64,000 bases of DNA. Source: Phlebotomus papatasi (taxonomy: Eukaryota > Arthropoda > Insecta > Diptera > Psychodidae). This document shows, piece after piece, positions 24,242 to 36,050 of this stretch. Position 1 is the first letter of the stretch. Every line of letters starts with the position of its first letter. Position numbers and translations under genes: made by a program. The stretch spans positions 23,870,001 through 23,934,000 of the forward strand of contig NC_077223.1 in assembly GCF_024763615.1 (NCBI RefSeq), in the 5' to 3' direction. The notes beneath the pieces are model-generated. The model was given only the letters and a program-made list of their open reading frames with translations. It made no database searches and had not been told where the DNA came from.

Positions 24242-26098
24242 CAGTAGGTGCCAAAAGTTTGTTGCCTCACCAGTTTGTTGCGGGAAACCAGGTGTAAAAA
24301 ATGATATAAAAAATTAATTTTTCGAATTTTTCTTTTTGAAAATTAGTTGTCTGTAATCCGTAGATCTTATTTATGTATTTCGAAAAATATATTTAATTTT
24401 ATTAGATATAAAAAATAATTGTTTTCCAAAAGTTGTTCATTTTTCATGCGTCAAAAGTTTGTTGCCTCATTAGAAAAGTTACTAAAAAACGAGTCAAAAA
24501 CATGCAACTAACTTAAAATAAATCGGCTATATTTTGATTTTATGTGATTTGAGAGGCCATTTGTGGATTTGGACATTTCTAAAGTTGTCTATGGTAAATC
24601 GATGTGTATAAAAGTGATGATAAATAATATGTTTTTTGATATTTCATAATTTAGGTTAAAATGACAAGTTAGAAGCAATTAAATGGTGGAAAATCGTCCA
24701 GAGATACTACCGAAATGAATCTGCGTCATTAATTGCCAAATTTTATGTAAAACTACGAAAGGTTATACATAAAATGGTCAAATATTGTACTGATGAGGTA
24801 CGAGTACATCTGAAAAACGCTACTGGCAGACCTAGGGTATCGACTCAGAGGGTTGATAACAGCATTGTAAGTATCTCTGATAGTGACCCAATGATGTATG
24901 CTACATAAATTGAAAGACACTTGGTTGCTGAAGGGACACAGGTCTCTACTGTTACAAAAACCAGCCCATTTTGAAAGAAAATGGTAAGAATGTTTGGGGT
25001 GGTTCGCAATATTCCATTGGTAAACAAGAACAATCTGAATAAAAGGTTGTAGATTTACTTGAAACATGTAAAACGAGTAAAAATACAACCTTTTAACCAG
25101 ATTAGACTAGTTAACCAATGTAATATTGCTTATCACCCAAACATTCTTACCATTTTCATTTAATATGGGCTTGTTTTTGTAACAGTAGGGACCTGTGTCT
25201 CTTCAGCAACCAACTGACTGTGAATTTTTTGAGTAGACATCAAAGGATCACTATCAGAGATACTTATAATGCTGTTATCGACCCCCTGAGTCGAAATCCT
25301 AGGTCTGCCAGTAGCGTTTTTTAGATGTAGTCATGTCTTATCACCATATATTTTGACGATTTTATGTATATCCTGTATAGATTTTCCATAAAATTAAACA
25401 ATTGACGACGAATATTCATTCCGGCAGTATATCTGGACAATTTCCCTTCTTTTAACTTTTTGTAATTTTCAATTTTTAACCTAAATTATAAATGATCAAA
25501 AAACAGATAATTTCTTGTTATTATCAATATTTTTATATACATATATTTTCCATTGACAAGTTTAGAAATATCCAAACCAACCATTTGCCTCTCAAATGAC
25601 ATAAGACCGTCTTCAGACTAGAGGTTTAGCCTAGTTTCCGAATGTCTCAAAATCCTAAATAGCAACCAATTTAATTTGTTCTTCTGATTCAAATAGATTA
25701 ATTCCCCTTAATTGTCCATTTCTAAGTCAAAATTTTCCAAAAATTTTCGACTGATAAGAATCTAGAGAAGTTAAGCCTTATGGCTAAGCCGTAGGTCTGA
25801 AGCCCGTATAAGCTTCAAATGTAACCGGTTTACATTAAGTTGGTTGCATGTTTTGACCATTTTGAATAACTTTTTGAAATGAGGCGACAAACTTTTGACG
25901 AATCAAAAATGATCAACTTTTAGAAAAGAATAATTTTTTATGATATAAAATAATTATTTTTTTCGAAATACATAAATAAGATCTACGGATTACAGGGAAT
26001 TCATTTGCATAAAGAAAAATTTGAAAAAGTAATTTTTTCTATAATTTTTTGCACCTGGTTTCCCGATCACACATGAGGCAACAAACTTTTGACACCTG
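24242..26098. mobile_element. palindromic Tc1-like element, head-to-head transposase fragments
   Basis: TA-flanked ends CAGTAGGTGCCAAAAGTTTG and CAAACTTTTGACACCTG. Each arm carries the N-terminal part of a Tc1-type transposase, visible as YRNESASLIAKFYVK and NATGRPRVSTQRVDNSIV (the conserved GRPR linker) on the plus strand, and the mirrored version on the minus strand. Arms meet near 25063 with a loop of about 34 bases between AAAAGGTTGTA and TACAACCTTTT. The catalytic domain is absent. The right arm contains an inserted MITE (25606-25807). If transcribed, the RNA would fold into a very long hairpin. Confidence 0.85.
25606..25807. mobile_element. MITE inserted in the palindromic Tc1 element
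   Basis: 202 bases, ends ACCGTCTTCAGACTAGAGG and GTAGGTCTGAAGCCCGT, with ATAAG duplicated at 25601-25605 and 25808-25812. The opposite arm of the palindrome shows the uninterrupted site, so it arrived after the palindrome formed. Confidence 0.85.
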
Positions 26099-26454
26099 TA
26101 TTTGAATTTTAAACAGTTTAACGTTCGAATTTCACTGTAATTCGGATAACACTTCGGTCCTTTATTATCTGGCTATTTTTTATGTACAAAAAAAGGAAAA
26201 TTCTTGAGTCGGCACCGCCATACTTATGATAATTATTAATTTTCTAATTAGCGGAATTCTTTCAGACTATGCACACACTCTGCCTTCAAACACTACATAT
26301 TTTTCCCGTATTCATTTAATAAATCTGGCGAATTTTTTTCAGGACATGTGAGACTTAATAGTAGCTATTAATTTATATTGCCATAGGTCAAATTCATTTC
26401 ATATTAAGGCTTAAAATAAGCCCCACTTCATACCGTGTTAAACTATCAGATGAA

Positions 26455-27538
26455 AAATATCACATTATTCAACAACAGAAGTACCAATAATGCGGTTTCA
26501 TACGTGGTAGAAGCACCACGGATCAGCTTTTCATCCTAAAGATGATTGTCGAAAAGGCTTGGGAATATGCTTGTTTCATAAATTTGGAAGAAAAACATAT
26601 GAACGAATGCCGAGAGAACAACTTTGGGATGTACGCACTGCACGAGTACAGATTGGATGAGGAATTGGTGGGAGCCATCAAGTCATTGCACAGAGACTGC
26701 AGTAGCTGTGTTCGTGTAGTAAAGGGATCCAAGTCGAAAGGTTTTTAGGTGGATATTAGACAGCCCCAGGGGTGAGTTCTATTCCCATTGTTGTTCATAT
26801 TATATGAACAAGATGATAGAGTGCAGTGAAAGGCAAAATGCGATTCGTATTAGGAATTTCACGGTGAGCCATCTCTTCCTTGCATTTGGTTCTTTTGGGG
26901 GACTTCCGAAAAAGAGCTTAATTTTTAAAAAGTTGATGTTTGTGCCGAAACAGGACGAAGATGAACATGGCTAAGTCGGAGGTAGTGGATTCCCTAGAAT
27001 TCAAGCAAACACCAAGGCAAACACTCTACCTAGTGGAGTTCCATTCAAACAAGAGGAGAAGTTCAAGTATCCTGGGACGTTATTTGCGAAGAATGGTAGG
27101 ATGGATGCAGAACTCTCGCCGCGAATACACCAAGCTTCTGCAGTAAATAAGGGAGCCTTCCAGAACCCTGGTTAGGAAGGCCGAGCTGAGTCGTTCTGTT
27201 AAATTATCGGTTTTCGAAGCTGTGTTCATTCCTATTCTCACCTATGGTCATGAGAGTTTTGTATAATGACCAAATGTTACAGATTAAAGGAATCCTCGTC
27301 AAGATGGTCATGTTCAGCACATGAATGATGAAGAAATAGTTCCCAGAAAAGCTAAATATGTTGAGAATGTTTTGAGAAACCTTGACTTCAAGGCAAGGAC
27401 AAGGTGGCTGAATTAAATTCAAGATTTTGCCTGGGAGCGCCTTGGATCGACCCGCAAACATCTTCCTAAAGTGGCGGAGGATCGGCGGGGGTGGGCTGCT
27501 AACCTGGGTGTCCTAGGCCCGCGACCTCGATAGGAATT
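26455..27538 (+). pseudogene. broken non-LTR retrotransposon reverse transcriptase
   Basis: Plus-strand pieces in several frames follow the LINE reverse transcriptase order: CGFIRGRSTTDQ at about 26490-26526, then an ELVGAIKSLHRDCSSCVRV stretch ending near 26720, a degenerate RQPQG-type block near 26760, ECSERQNAIRIRNFTVSHL then a damaged FADD-like region near 26870, MNMAKSEVV near 26960 and a C-terminal ARTRWL...WERLGSTRKHLPKVAEDRR region near 27395-27490. Several frameshifts and stops show it is dead. The C-terminal motif suggests an RTE-like clade; the 5' end is not defined. Confidence 0.8.
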
Positions 27539-27544
27539 AGTTAA

Positions 27545-27955
27545 CCCTAGGACCATTAACATGCCACTCATTTTCCTCCAACCCTTTTTATCAAATCTAA
27601 AACCATGTTTTTCGGAATTGCAAGAAATCGCAACGTACAATTTTTTTCGGACATTTCGTTTTCGAGGTCAAAGGTTAAAAAGGGTTTAGACGTTTAGAGA
27701 GCGTATCTCTTAATCAAATGAGGTCATGTTTTGGCTTGTTGGACAGGCCTTGGAATTTACAACAAGATCGCTTATGAACCGGTAATGAACTGGTTATGAA
27801 CCAATAAATAATTTTAGTCCGAAAAGCAAATAGTGTTTTGTTTCACAAAATTTATTAAATACAAAAATTAAGTTTTTCAGCATACGTAATAATTCAAATC
27901 TGTATTTTAATTTCGTAATTATAAATCGTTATTTTACCTGAACGACGGCAAAGGG
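27545..27955. mobile_element. possible piggyBac-like TTAA element
   Basis: Starts TTAACCCTAGGACC and ends GGCAAAGGGTTAA, so TTAA flanks an interval whose ends begin CCCT. The inverted similarity is only a few bases, so this call is weak. Confidence 0.35.
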
Positions 27956-29380
27956 TTAATTTCATACTTCAAATCATCGTAAACTTCTTAGGTGTTTTTT
28001 TTTAACAAGCTCTTCTTCAAATACTTTCTTCCGCATTATCCTTACCTGAATTAAAAAAAAAAAACAATCGTGAAAAAGAACCTCTTATGGTCAGCACGTT
28101 GTAGAGTTCATTCAAAGAGAAATTGCGGCAATTTCTCGTGTAAAGTTCTTTTTTTTTCATTTTTCTTCACCACAAACTCCATCCCAGCAGCATATCTCAA
28201 CAAATTGAAGAAATTCGCATGTTAAAATGTACTTCTTTACCTCCACCTTTTTATTTATTGTCTTATTTTGCGCTTGTGTTCTGACTCATGAAAAAAAGAA
28301 CCAGCCTCTTCCAGCTAATTTTACTCCTTCTCTGATATAATTTTATTTTTAATGTGATTGCTGAACGAAAGATTTCATTTGTGGTTTGGTTCAATTGTAA
28401 CAGTTAAAGATTCTTTTTATTTCATAAATAATTCATTTGAGGTATCATTTGTTCATTTATTAATGGAAATTTGTTGAGAGAGTCTCTCGTTAGAAAAATC
28501 GTCTTAATGACACCTCATCTCTCTCTCAGAATTTTCCAGTGAATACCACTGGAAAGTGATCTATGCAGTGATTCTCAAAGTTTTTTTTTTACTCTTCAAC
28601 AAGTTCTTCAAAGTCTTTGGTGAAGTGCATAATTTCATGGGAATTACCGACTGAATCGCATGGTCAATTGAAGCACAACGGAGATTTCATTATCAATTAA
28701 TTGCAGATCCATTAGTGTAACAAAACAATGATTTATGAGTTGAAATTCATTTGATGTGCAGATTGCTCGGAAATTGGATGAGAGATAAGTTCATGCTAAA
28801 TCCCAATTACATCTCCATTAATTTTGCGATCCCGACAATGCATTTTTCATTTATTGCAGGAAACATAATATTATAATATTGCACATTAAATTAATGCGAA
28901 CATTTTATTTGCATTTTATCTGAGATTCCTTTCAATATCTTTTTCTTGCTCTTTTAAGGAATTTATTTACTATCTGTCTCATTTAAATGTGTGTCAATTA
29001 ATAAATTCCTAGATTTAATAAAAAAAATTGCACGAAAAACTCAGTCACTTTCTCATTCTTAATCTCTCCTCCTCTATACTGACCTAGGAAATTTGTTTCT
29101 CAAATGGAAGATTTACGGGATCGGCTCTTTAAAAAATTCTGTGTCTAGTCTGTATGCATAGCCGTCTAGCTTGACGGTTTAAGGTGCAGAGTGATCCTTG
29201 ATTAATATCTGATACAGACGAATGAAACTTCTTCACATATTGAGAGTATTACAAGGTTCTTTCAATAATCTCATTCCGACTATACTCAGGGGACATTTTT
29301 ATATTTTGCTCAGGAATTCTGATTAAAACCTTTGAAGGATTGGGGGAAGTGAGGCACCTTTGAAATGGGGTAGCTTTAAC
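27956..29380. other. AT-rich intergenic sequence
   Basis: No gene, RNA or complete transposon recognised. Non-repetitive by eye. Confidence 0.4.
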
Positions 29381-29392
29381 GTTTAACCCTTT

Positions 29393-29907
29393 AACGACGA
29401 GACACTTTTTACGAACTGAAAATCAACATTAAAAATTAAACTGGGAAACATAATCAATGATAAGTCTTACATCTAACCTTGGAAAGTCCAACAGAGTCTG
29501 ATTCGGTGTATTTTCTGATTCTATGAACGATAGGGACAATAATAGCTCAAAAATTTAAATAATTTTTATGACAACACTAATGAATAATATTTTTCGCTTA
29601 AATGAAAAATATTACGTATGAATATTGTGGTTTTTATTGCCAAAAGGGTTTTACTTAAACAACATTAGAAATATAAAATATAAATAAAATCAAAAATGAA
29701 TTTGAGAATTTAAAAATTCGCCATTTTTGAGTTTAAATATTTACTACATATCAAATAGCTAGAGACTTGCAAAAAAATATTCTAGATTCTTTCAACCTTC
29801 TACTTTACAATTATGTACAGACATTAGAAAAAAAACAACTTTAGGTAGTCAGGAAAAATTATTTTCTTTATGGGACACCGGTGTTCCAATCGTCCTCAAA
29901 GGGTTAA
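29393..29907. mobile_element. piggyBac-like TTAA MITE, uninterrupted copy
   Basis: 515 bases including both TTAA copies, ends CCCTTTAACGACGAGACAC and GTGTTCCAATCGTCC...GGG. It is the uninterrupted relative of 11694-13530 and shows the empty sites of the two insertions there. Confidence 0.8.
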
Positions 29908-30186
29908 ACATGGGATTTTTTCTCGTATTTTCAAACGAAACTGGACCTTAATTCCTTTTATACATCAGTAAAGTTTCCTCTGCTTTCGGCTCTATATCTT
30001 CAGAAATACTTCGAATTGACTTATCAAATTTTTATTGTATAGAGATAATTTATTTATCGAGTTAAACAATAAAAATAGACTTCTTTAGGGAAACCCCCTT
30101 AAGTGATTTTTAAATCTGTTCAAATTGGTTTATGAACTGTGGTAAACGGTAAATAATGCGAAACAGCTTTTGAAATATATTTAGTA

Positions 30187-30345
30187 GGGGAAAGTGTCCA
30201 TGCTTTGCACGGTCTCATGCTTCATATGGCTAACATTTTTCTGTTTCTCAATAAATGTGACTCCGCAATATATTTTAAAAACAGGACACTCTCCCCTACT
30301 TTTTAAAATATGGGTGTGATGAGTTACATTTATTGAAAAACATAG
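30187..30345. mobile_element. partial GGGGAAAGTGTCCATGCTT element
   Basis: Left end after TA and most of the body of the family seen complete at 41818-42026; the right terminus is missing. Confidence 0.6.
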
Positions 30346-30571
30346 GAAGTAATATGCTTATGCACAAATAAAAAGGGATATCCGAGAAAAATAATTCAAT
30401 TACGATTGCTTGACAATTTAATTACAGACAGGGACTGACATAACCAGATAAGAAATGTCAAGAGCTCTTCAAAAAATCAAACTTCAATCAATTCGGTTAA
30501 AAAATTCTACCCCAAAAAGTGGTTGACCTCTGAGCTTCAATAATTAAAAATAGTCATAGGCATCATAGGTA

Positions 30572-31778
30572 GTATAGACGGGGGTATTATCGATCAGTTA
30601 AGGAAATGATCAACTTTAACAGACAAAAAAGCATATATATTCGTATTTTTGAAATGAAAACTTGTTATAGTCAATCTTGCAGATGTCCTCTACAAGATCG
30701 ACCACTCACATTCTTGATATATTTATTTTGGAGTGGTATAAAACACGAAAAACTTTTCGAAGTGGATTTGCATGTAATATCGATCAGCTGATGGTATTAT
30801 CGACCAGTCGATGCTTGTAATATCGATCAAGCAAAAAATGGGTTTTATACGTATCATCAGGAAATGTGAATATGTGTTTTATATTTTCCGATAAAATAAA
30901 AAAAAAAATAGATAATTCAATTCAAATACTTAGCTTTAATTTCTAAAGGGAACAATCAAAATAATTTAATACACCACAAAATGGTTTGGAATTTTCAACT
31001 TCCTGCACAACATTTGCACACTGTCTAGAAGTTGATCCTTGGTAATTGGATGATCCACAGTAGCCCGTGAAAGAACCCAAGCTTCCAGCAATTCCTCGTG
31101 TTCTCTTGAAAGGACTGCAGAAGCGCCGATACGTCTTTCTTCCGGACTGGTCCGCTCAACTTCCCATACAGTGTTCCGTACGGCACATTGTATATCCGAG
31201 CTGCCTCTCTAATGCTAAGTCTATTCCTGACATTCTCAAGGGTTTTTGCCATTTTATCATCCCGGTATTGAAGGCGTTTTTTGGTGTTTTTGCTGAAGAA
31301 AAAAGTGATCGATATTCCATACATCAGAATTTGAAATTATCGATCACAGAAAATCTCTTATTACGCTCAAATAACAGTACTTATACCTATGAAATCTTGA
31401 CATGTAAGGTTCAGTCCTTAAGTGGTTTCCAATATTTATACCAATTGTATCGATAAGAAGCACACAAACTGTTTAATTCACTGACAAAACTGACTGTATT
31501 TGCTTAAGACAAATGGCAGCAGTGTGAATTTTTGGAATGGCTACTATAGTAATTTTGTGCACATATTTTTAAAAATCACTTTTCTTGTGCAAATATTACC
31601 GGAAAAATTGTGAAATTTTTTATGTGACATCGTGAAACATAAAATAATTAAACAATCATATAAAAATTAAAGTTCATGTAGAAAAATTATTTTTTTATCC
31701 ATCAATTGGAAGAGGAGTCGATATTACAAGCATCGCGTGATCGATCTTAGGAGCGTTTTGCTAATACCACATCTACTC
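30572..31778. mobile_element. pogo-like DNA transposon, degenerate
   Basis: 1,207 bases between TA duplications (30570-30571 and 31779-31780). Ends GTATAGACGGGGGTATTA and TAATACCACATCTACTC are imperfect inverted repeats; subterminal 'atatcgatca' units repeat on both sides. It encodes the remnant transposase listed separately. The next repeat unit shows the empty site (cataggtatgtttgg near 32214-32228). Confidence 0.85.
30979..31324 (-). pseudogene. pogo-type transposase N-terminal remnant
   Basis: On the minus strand, reading from about 31255, MAKTLENVRNRLSIREAARI is a typical pipsqueak-type helix-turn-helix (ENV-G-SIREAAR-Y-VPYGTLY). A frameshift follows the KLSG region; another frame then reads EELLEAWVLSRATVDHPITK and DQLLDSVQMLCRKLKIPN before a stop near 30971, the CENP-B/Tc5-like second DNA-binding segment. 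No DDE catalytic domain is present, so the protein could not transpose the element on its own. Confidence 0.75.
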
Positions 31779-32898
31779 TATGTTTGGACAAAATGTTCAT
31801 CTAGACTAGACTACCTTTAAAACATACCCGAAAATCATTGATAAATCTTTGGCCAATTTTTAGAAAAACCAAAAAACACTTTAGAGGGGTTGGAGAAGGG
31901 TTAGAGGAAAAGCGTAAAAAGACCGTCCGAGATAATGTCCACTTATGGGGGGTCATCGAAGATCGGTCATCGTTTGACCTCTAAGCGCGGGAACAAACTT
32001 AAGGTCAAGTAAAAAAAAATAATTTCCGGAAAAAATTATTCAATTATATCGGTACTTAACCGATTCATTACTAATGAAAACCGATGCATCCGTGTACAAA
32101 ATTTCAACACCTTTCCAAAAAATTTAAATTTAGTCCAATCGGTTAAAAAATGAGCCATTCATAGTGATTGACCTTTGACCTTCAATAATTCGAAACGGCG
32201 ATTTTTCCGCTCATAGGTATGTTTGGACGAAATGTTCGCCTAGTCTACCTCTAAAACATAACCGAAAATAAGAAAGATCTACAATGCCGTTTATGAAATA
32301 AATCAGAAAATATGGTTTTGGATGGGATGTAGGGAAGAGGAACGTCCGAAGATAACGTTCTTTTTTTTTTATTGTGGGCCACTGAAGACCGGAAGTTGAT
32401 ACCTGCTCTCTCATTGAGTTCTAGCAGTGAAACTATTAGGTTTCGATGTCGAATAATCGCTTTAGACTGATTTGTAAGTAATCTTTTTTGTATTTTTGTT
32501 ATAAAATATTACGACAACCACTTAATATCGAATTGACTTATATCAAAACGAGTTATAACTCTGAGAGATTATAAGTATATTACTTCAAAAAATAAAGGCA
32601 AAATATTCTAAAGAACTGAATTCTCTTTTAAACCTTGTTCAATTTAGAATTGAGAAAATACAGGAAATACGAAAAATTTCAATGCATGGGTTGGACGGCA
32701 TACTTTAGTTAGAATGTAGAAAGAGGAGAAGTTAGTAATCAAGTAATTTTGAGTGCGCAACGCTAAGATATTCCCGCCTTTTGGGGGGATTTTCGTGCTA
32801 TAAGAAAAAACCGTTGGAGCATGTATTTTGAATTGGGCAGTTTTGCTTCTACTACTTCACCATAAACGAGTTGGAGCGGCTTTTCTGGCACTTTGGCT

Positions 32899-32962
32899 CC
32901 ACGTGACGTAATCCCCTTATTTTTACACGATACTCCACCACAGTGTGAGTCAGCTAGTCAGT
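32899..32962 (+). promoter_or_regulatory. candidate annexin B9 promoter
   Basis: Contains CCACGTGACGTAA at 32899-32911, an overlapping E-box (CACGTG) and CRE-like TGACGTAA, then an A/T stretch TTATTTTTA about 35-42 bases before the initiator-like TCAGT at 32958-32962. A TGAGTCA AP-1-like site lies at about 32946-32952. Motif recognition only. Confidence 0.4.
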
Positions 32963-33069
32963 ATTAAAGTTGCGTTGGTACGAGTAAAATCCATCTTCTT
33001 GGGTGTGTCTTGACAATTCCGACAAGTTCACTTTTAATTCGTCCTGCAAATTTTGCATTTCTGCACAAG
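32960..33069 (+). other. AnxB9: probable noncoding first exon of annexin B9
   Basis: Sequence that looks like a 5' UTR exon: an initiator-like TCAGT with the candidate start A at 32960, about 110 bases without a useful ORF, then the donor AAG/GTAAGC at 33069/33070. It is the only good candidate upstream of the coding acceptor at 38969 that I noticed within 6 kb. The link to AnxB9 is inferred from position, strand and the need for an upstream exon, since the start codon abuts an acceptor. RNA evidence would settle it. Confidence 0.5.
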
Positions 33070-34915
33070 GTAAGCTAGATAAAAACCCTAAAAATTTCTC
33101 TTGCATGTAACAAACATTAATCATTTCAAATTACATTCCGTTAACATCATGGCCTTTTCCTATATCTCACTTTTATTGCAAAACTCTCCATTGTGTGTCG
33201 CTCAATAGCAATGTGAGAAGAACACAGCACTTTCGGCATATTTTCACTAAATAATTTACACCTTGCCTTCAGCTATATGAGAGGTGTTTGCAGTGAGATT
33301 AAACCCCATAAAAACAATCTTTTATCTTTTTTGGAAAATTGCTCTCGTGGCAAGTTATCAGGAAATAGAGGTGAAAATAATAAAAAAAAGTAAGCGCAAT
33401 GTGAGAAAACAACAATGAAGAAAACTAAAAGTGATTCACTGAAAATGGGAGCGAATTTATTAAAATAAAAATGAAGAAAAAGATAAATGCTTGAGTTTGT
33501 AACAATTCCCACGCATAGTAATTAAACATCTCAGATTTTATGTCCGAAAAATTCGAAAGTCTACCAATACCATGTAAAGTCTTCCATTTCTTATATTTTC
33601 TACCCAACTCATCCTTCACAAATTTCCATTTTCTACAGTCAGTCATTTTGGTAAAATAGTTATATCAAGCTTTTGGCGCTTTTGGTCAGCTAAAAAAAAA
33701 ACGAACACAGGCGCAGAATAAAAGAATAGAATATGCGGGATTTTTTATGTGAAGGAGAAAACCATATGAGTCCTTGACTCTTTTCAGTGCGTATAGCGTA
33801 GTTAATTATTTCCATCCGAAGCAAATTTTTGCTCAAATACTCTCAGCTTGAATCATAGACGCGATGTCGCAACATTAATCGCACGATTCACAAGAAAAAT
33901 GGCAAGAATCACTCACAAAACAGCGTCTTTATTCCACTGAACAATTCACTGGAATAGTGATGATCTAATATTTTCTTAAAACAGCATAAATATAACATTA
34001 TTGACAAAAATTTGTCACTCATTCGCTTATTAATTGCCTTTTGATTAGGTTGTTCACTAATAAAGCACATGATTTTGATACAACATTAAATGGCTTTTAA
34101 TTTTAGAAATTGGATATGATAAGAACGCCAACAGATTAGTGAAGCTCATTAAATTCCAACTTGATACACCCCCCAATTAAAAATGATACCACGTGTAAGA
34201 AAGTGAAATTAAATGAAAATTTTGAAACTGATGCCTGAGTGAAGACTTCCATTTAAGAAAAAGTCTATCGCAATTTTCTACAAAAAAAATATAAAAATAG
34301 TTTTAAAAGTATGAAATCTATTTTTAGAAATCACTTCAATTTTCCCTGCAGTTCAAGAGATAAGTCTTTGACACTTGAGAAGTGATTGGTGTTCTTTAAT
34401 TAAGATCTTTAGGTAAAGTGTCGCACTTTTTGAAATTTTTAAATGCTTATATTGATATGGCCGAGATTTGATATTTTGAATATTAGGGGAATTTTAGGGA
34501 ATGTGGTGTATACCTTTGAATTTTAAATAGGTTTTTTCCTATTTTTAAAGTGAAACTGAAACTTACCATGATTTTACTTAGCTCCACAGTATTGTGAATC
34601 TCAATTGCATTATAAGGCTCAGTTTCATTAAAATATTTAAAGACGATTCAATTCAAAAATACCTCACTTCCCTCTAAGCATAATTAATTTTTTTATGAGA
34701 CAAAAACATTTTGAATATTGACGTTTAACTCCAAAAGTTGTAATCATTCAATCAATTCAAAAATAGAAGAAAATTGCTCAATTTTAAAGATATCCCATTT
34801 CAAAGGTGCCCCACTACTCCCTACACGTTGTGGGAAATTTTTGTCAAAATTGGGCACACTCAAAATTAGATTAAAAAATTTTGGAGAAAATTTCTCATAA
34901 TAGGGGCCATTCATT
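33070..34915 (+). other. annexin B9 intron 1, 5' part
   Basis: Mostly single-copy AT-rich DNA, the usual location of intronic enhancers in flies, but no specific site is proved. Near 34793-34835 a diverged end of the GGGGAAGTGGGGCACC family (caaaggtgccccactact) is present. Confidence 0.4.
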
Positions 34916-34922
34916 AATAGTA

Positions 34923-35803
34923 GGGGAGACTGGGGCAAAAAGTCACAAACCGAAAATTTTAAAATTCAATATCTTCCAAGATAAATAAGATAGCGGTTTA
35001 AATTTGTCTTAACTCTTCTTCAATGTCATAATGTTAGAATTTGAACAAGGAATTTAGAAAATAAAAAATATCGAAATTTTTAGCCCTATTTTTGAAATAT
35101 TTTCCGTGCAGAAGATATCAATTATTAGCTACTTATATGAAATTTGATGCACTGGTGAATATTTCCCAAATTATCTGGATATATTTTGAATACGAAGCCG
35201 CTATCTATTTTAGAATTTTACAAAGATTCTTTTCTCCATAAATCCTTTTATTAAAAACGACCACTTGGGGTAAAAAGTAACAAAAGCTATGGAGCAAAAA
35301 GTACCAAAAACCGAAACAATTTCTGATGTCCCACGGTGAAAAGAAACGTCAATGCTATGTGTCGCCGCTTGTTGTTTGCATTGGTCAAACGATTTGCAGT
35401 CTTTTGTGTGTTTTTTGTAAAATAGCTTAAAATGCGCTTTTCTCGCTCCGATAAAGAAAACGGTGTTTTACAAAGGTGTAGAAGAATAAATTTCCTATGA
35501 AAATATGTAATCTAGGTATTTTACTTAAATTTACGAAATCCCGTAATAAAGCGAATCAAAATGTGATAGTATCTTATGCCTGATACTATTTGCCCCAGCA
35601 GTTTTGAGAATGATCACAAAATTACCTTTTAGAAAACGGACCGATAAATATATTTCCTTACAAAATAGAGGAAAATGACTTTCACAGACTTGTAGAGCGG
35701 TAAATTTCGTATAAAACTGTACTAATTAGAAATTTTGGAAGTGCTCGAATAGCTTATAAAAAAATAAAATATCCGTTTTGTGACTTTTTGCCCCAGTCTC
35801 CCC
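34923..35803. mobile_element. TIR element in annexin B9 intron 1 (GGGGAGACTGGGGCAAAAAG)
   Basis: 881 bases, inverted ends GGGGAGACTGGGGCAAAAAG and CTTTTTGCCCCAGTCTCCCC, TA at both borders. Internal phrases 'gcaaaaagtaac' and 'gagcaaaaagtacc' repeat the end. No coding capacity. Confidence 0.85.
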
Positions 35804-36050
35804 TACTCTTTAAAAATACATATTTCAAAGCAATCCCTTTAATTCTATGATTAAAAAAATTGAAGTGTTAAGTGAAATATTCATTAAAGTGTCAAAATTA
35901 AAAATTTCCTTAAAATTTTCTGTATTAAAAAATTAGAAGATCTTCTCGACCAGGTTTAAAATAAAAGAAATCTTAACGGAGTTCAATATTTCCTGAGCTT
36001 TGGTATTGCAAAACCTCTTATACATTTAACTTAAATGCTGAAAGAAAGGA

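Larger units (their letters stand above)
30440..32410. repeat. tandem duplication of about 440 bases, first unit split by a transposon
   Basis: The blocks 'ggttaaaaaat...gttgacct...cttcaataatt' and 'tatgtttggacaaaatgttc...aaaacat' appear twice, around 30490-30570 plus 31779-32000 and again at 32100-32400. Removing 30572-31778 restores collinearity with a period of about 440 bases. Confidence 0.7.
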
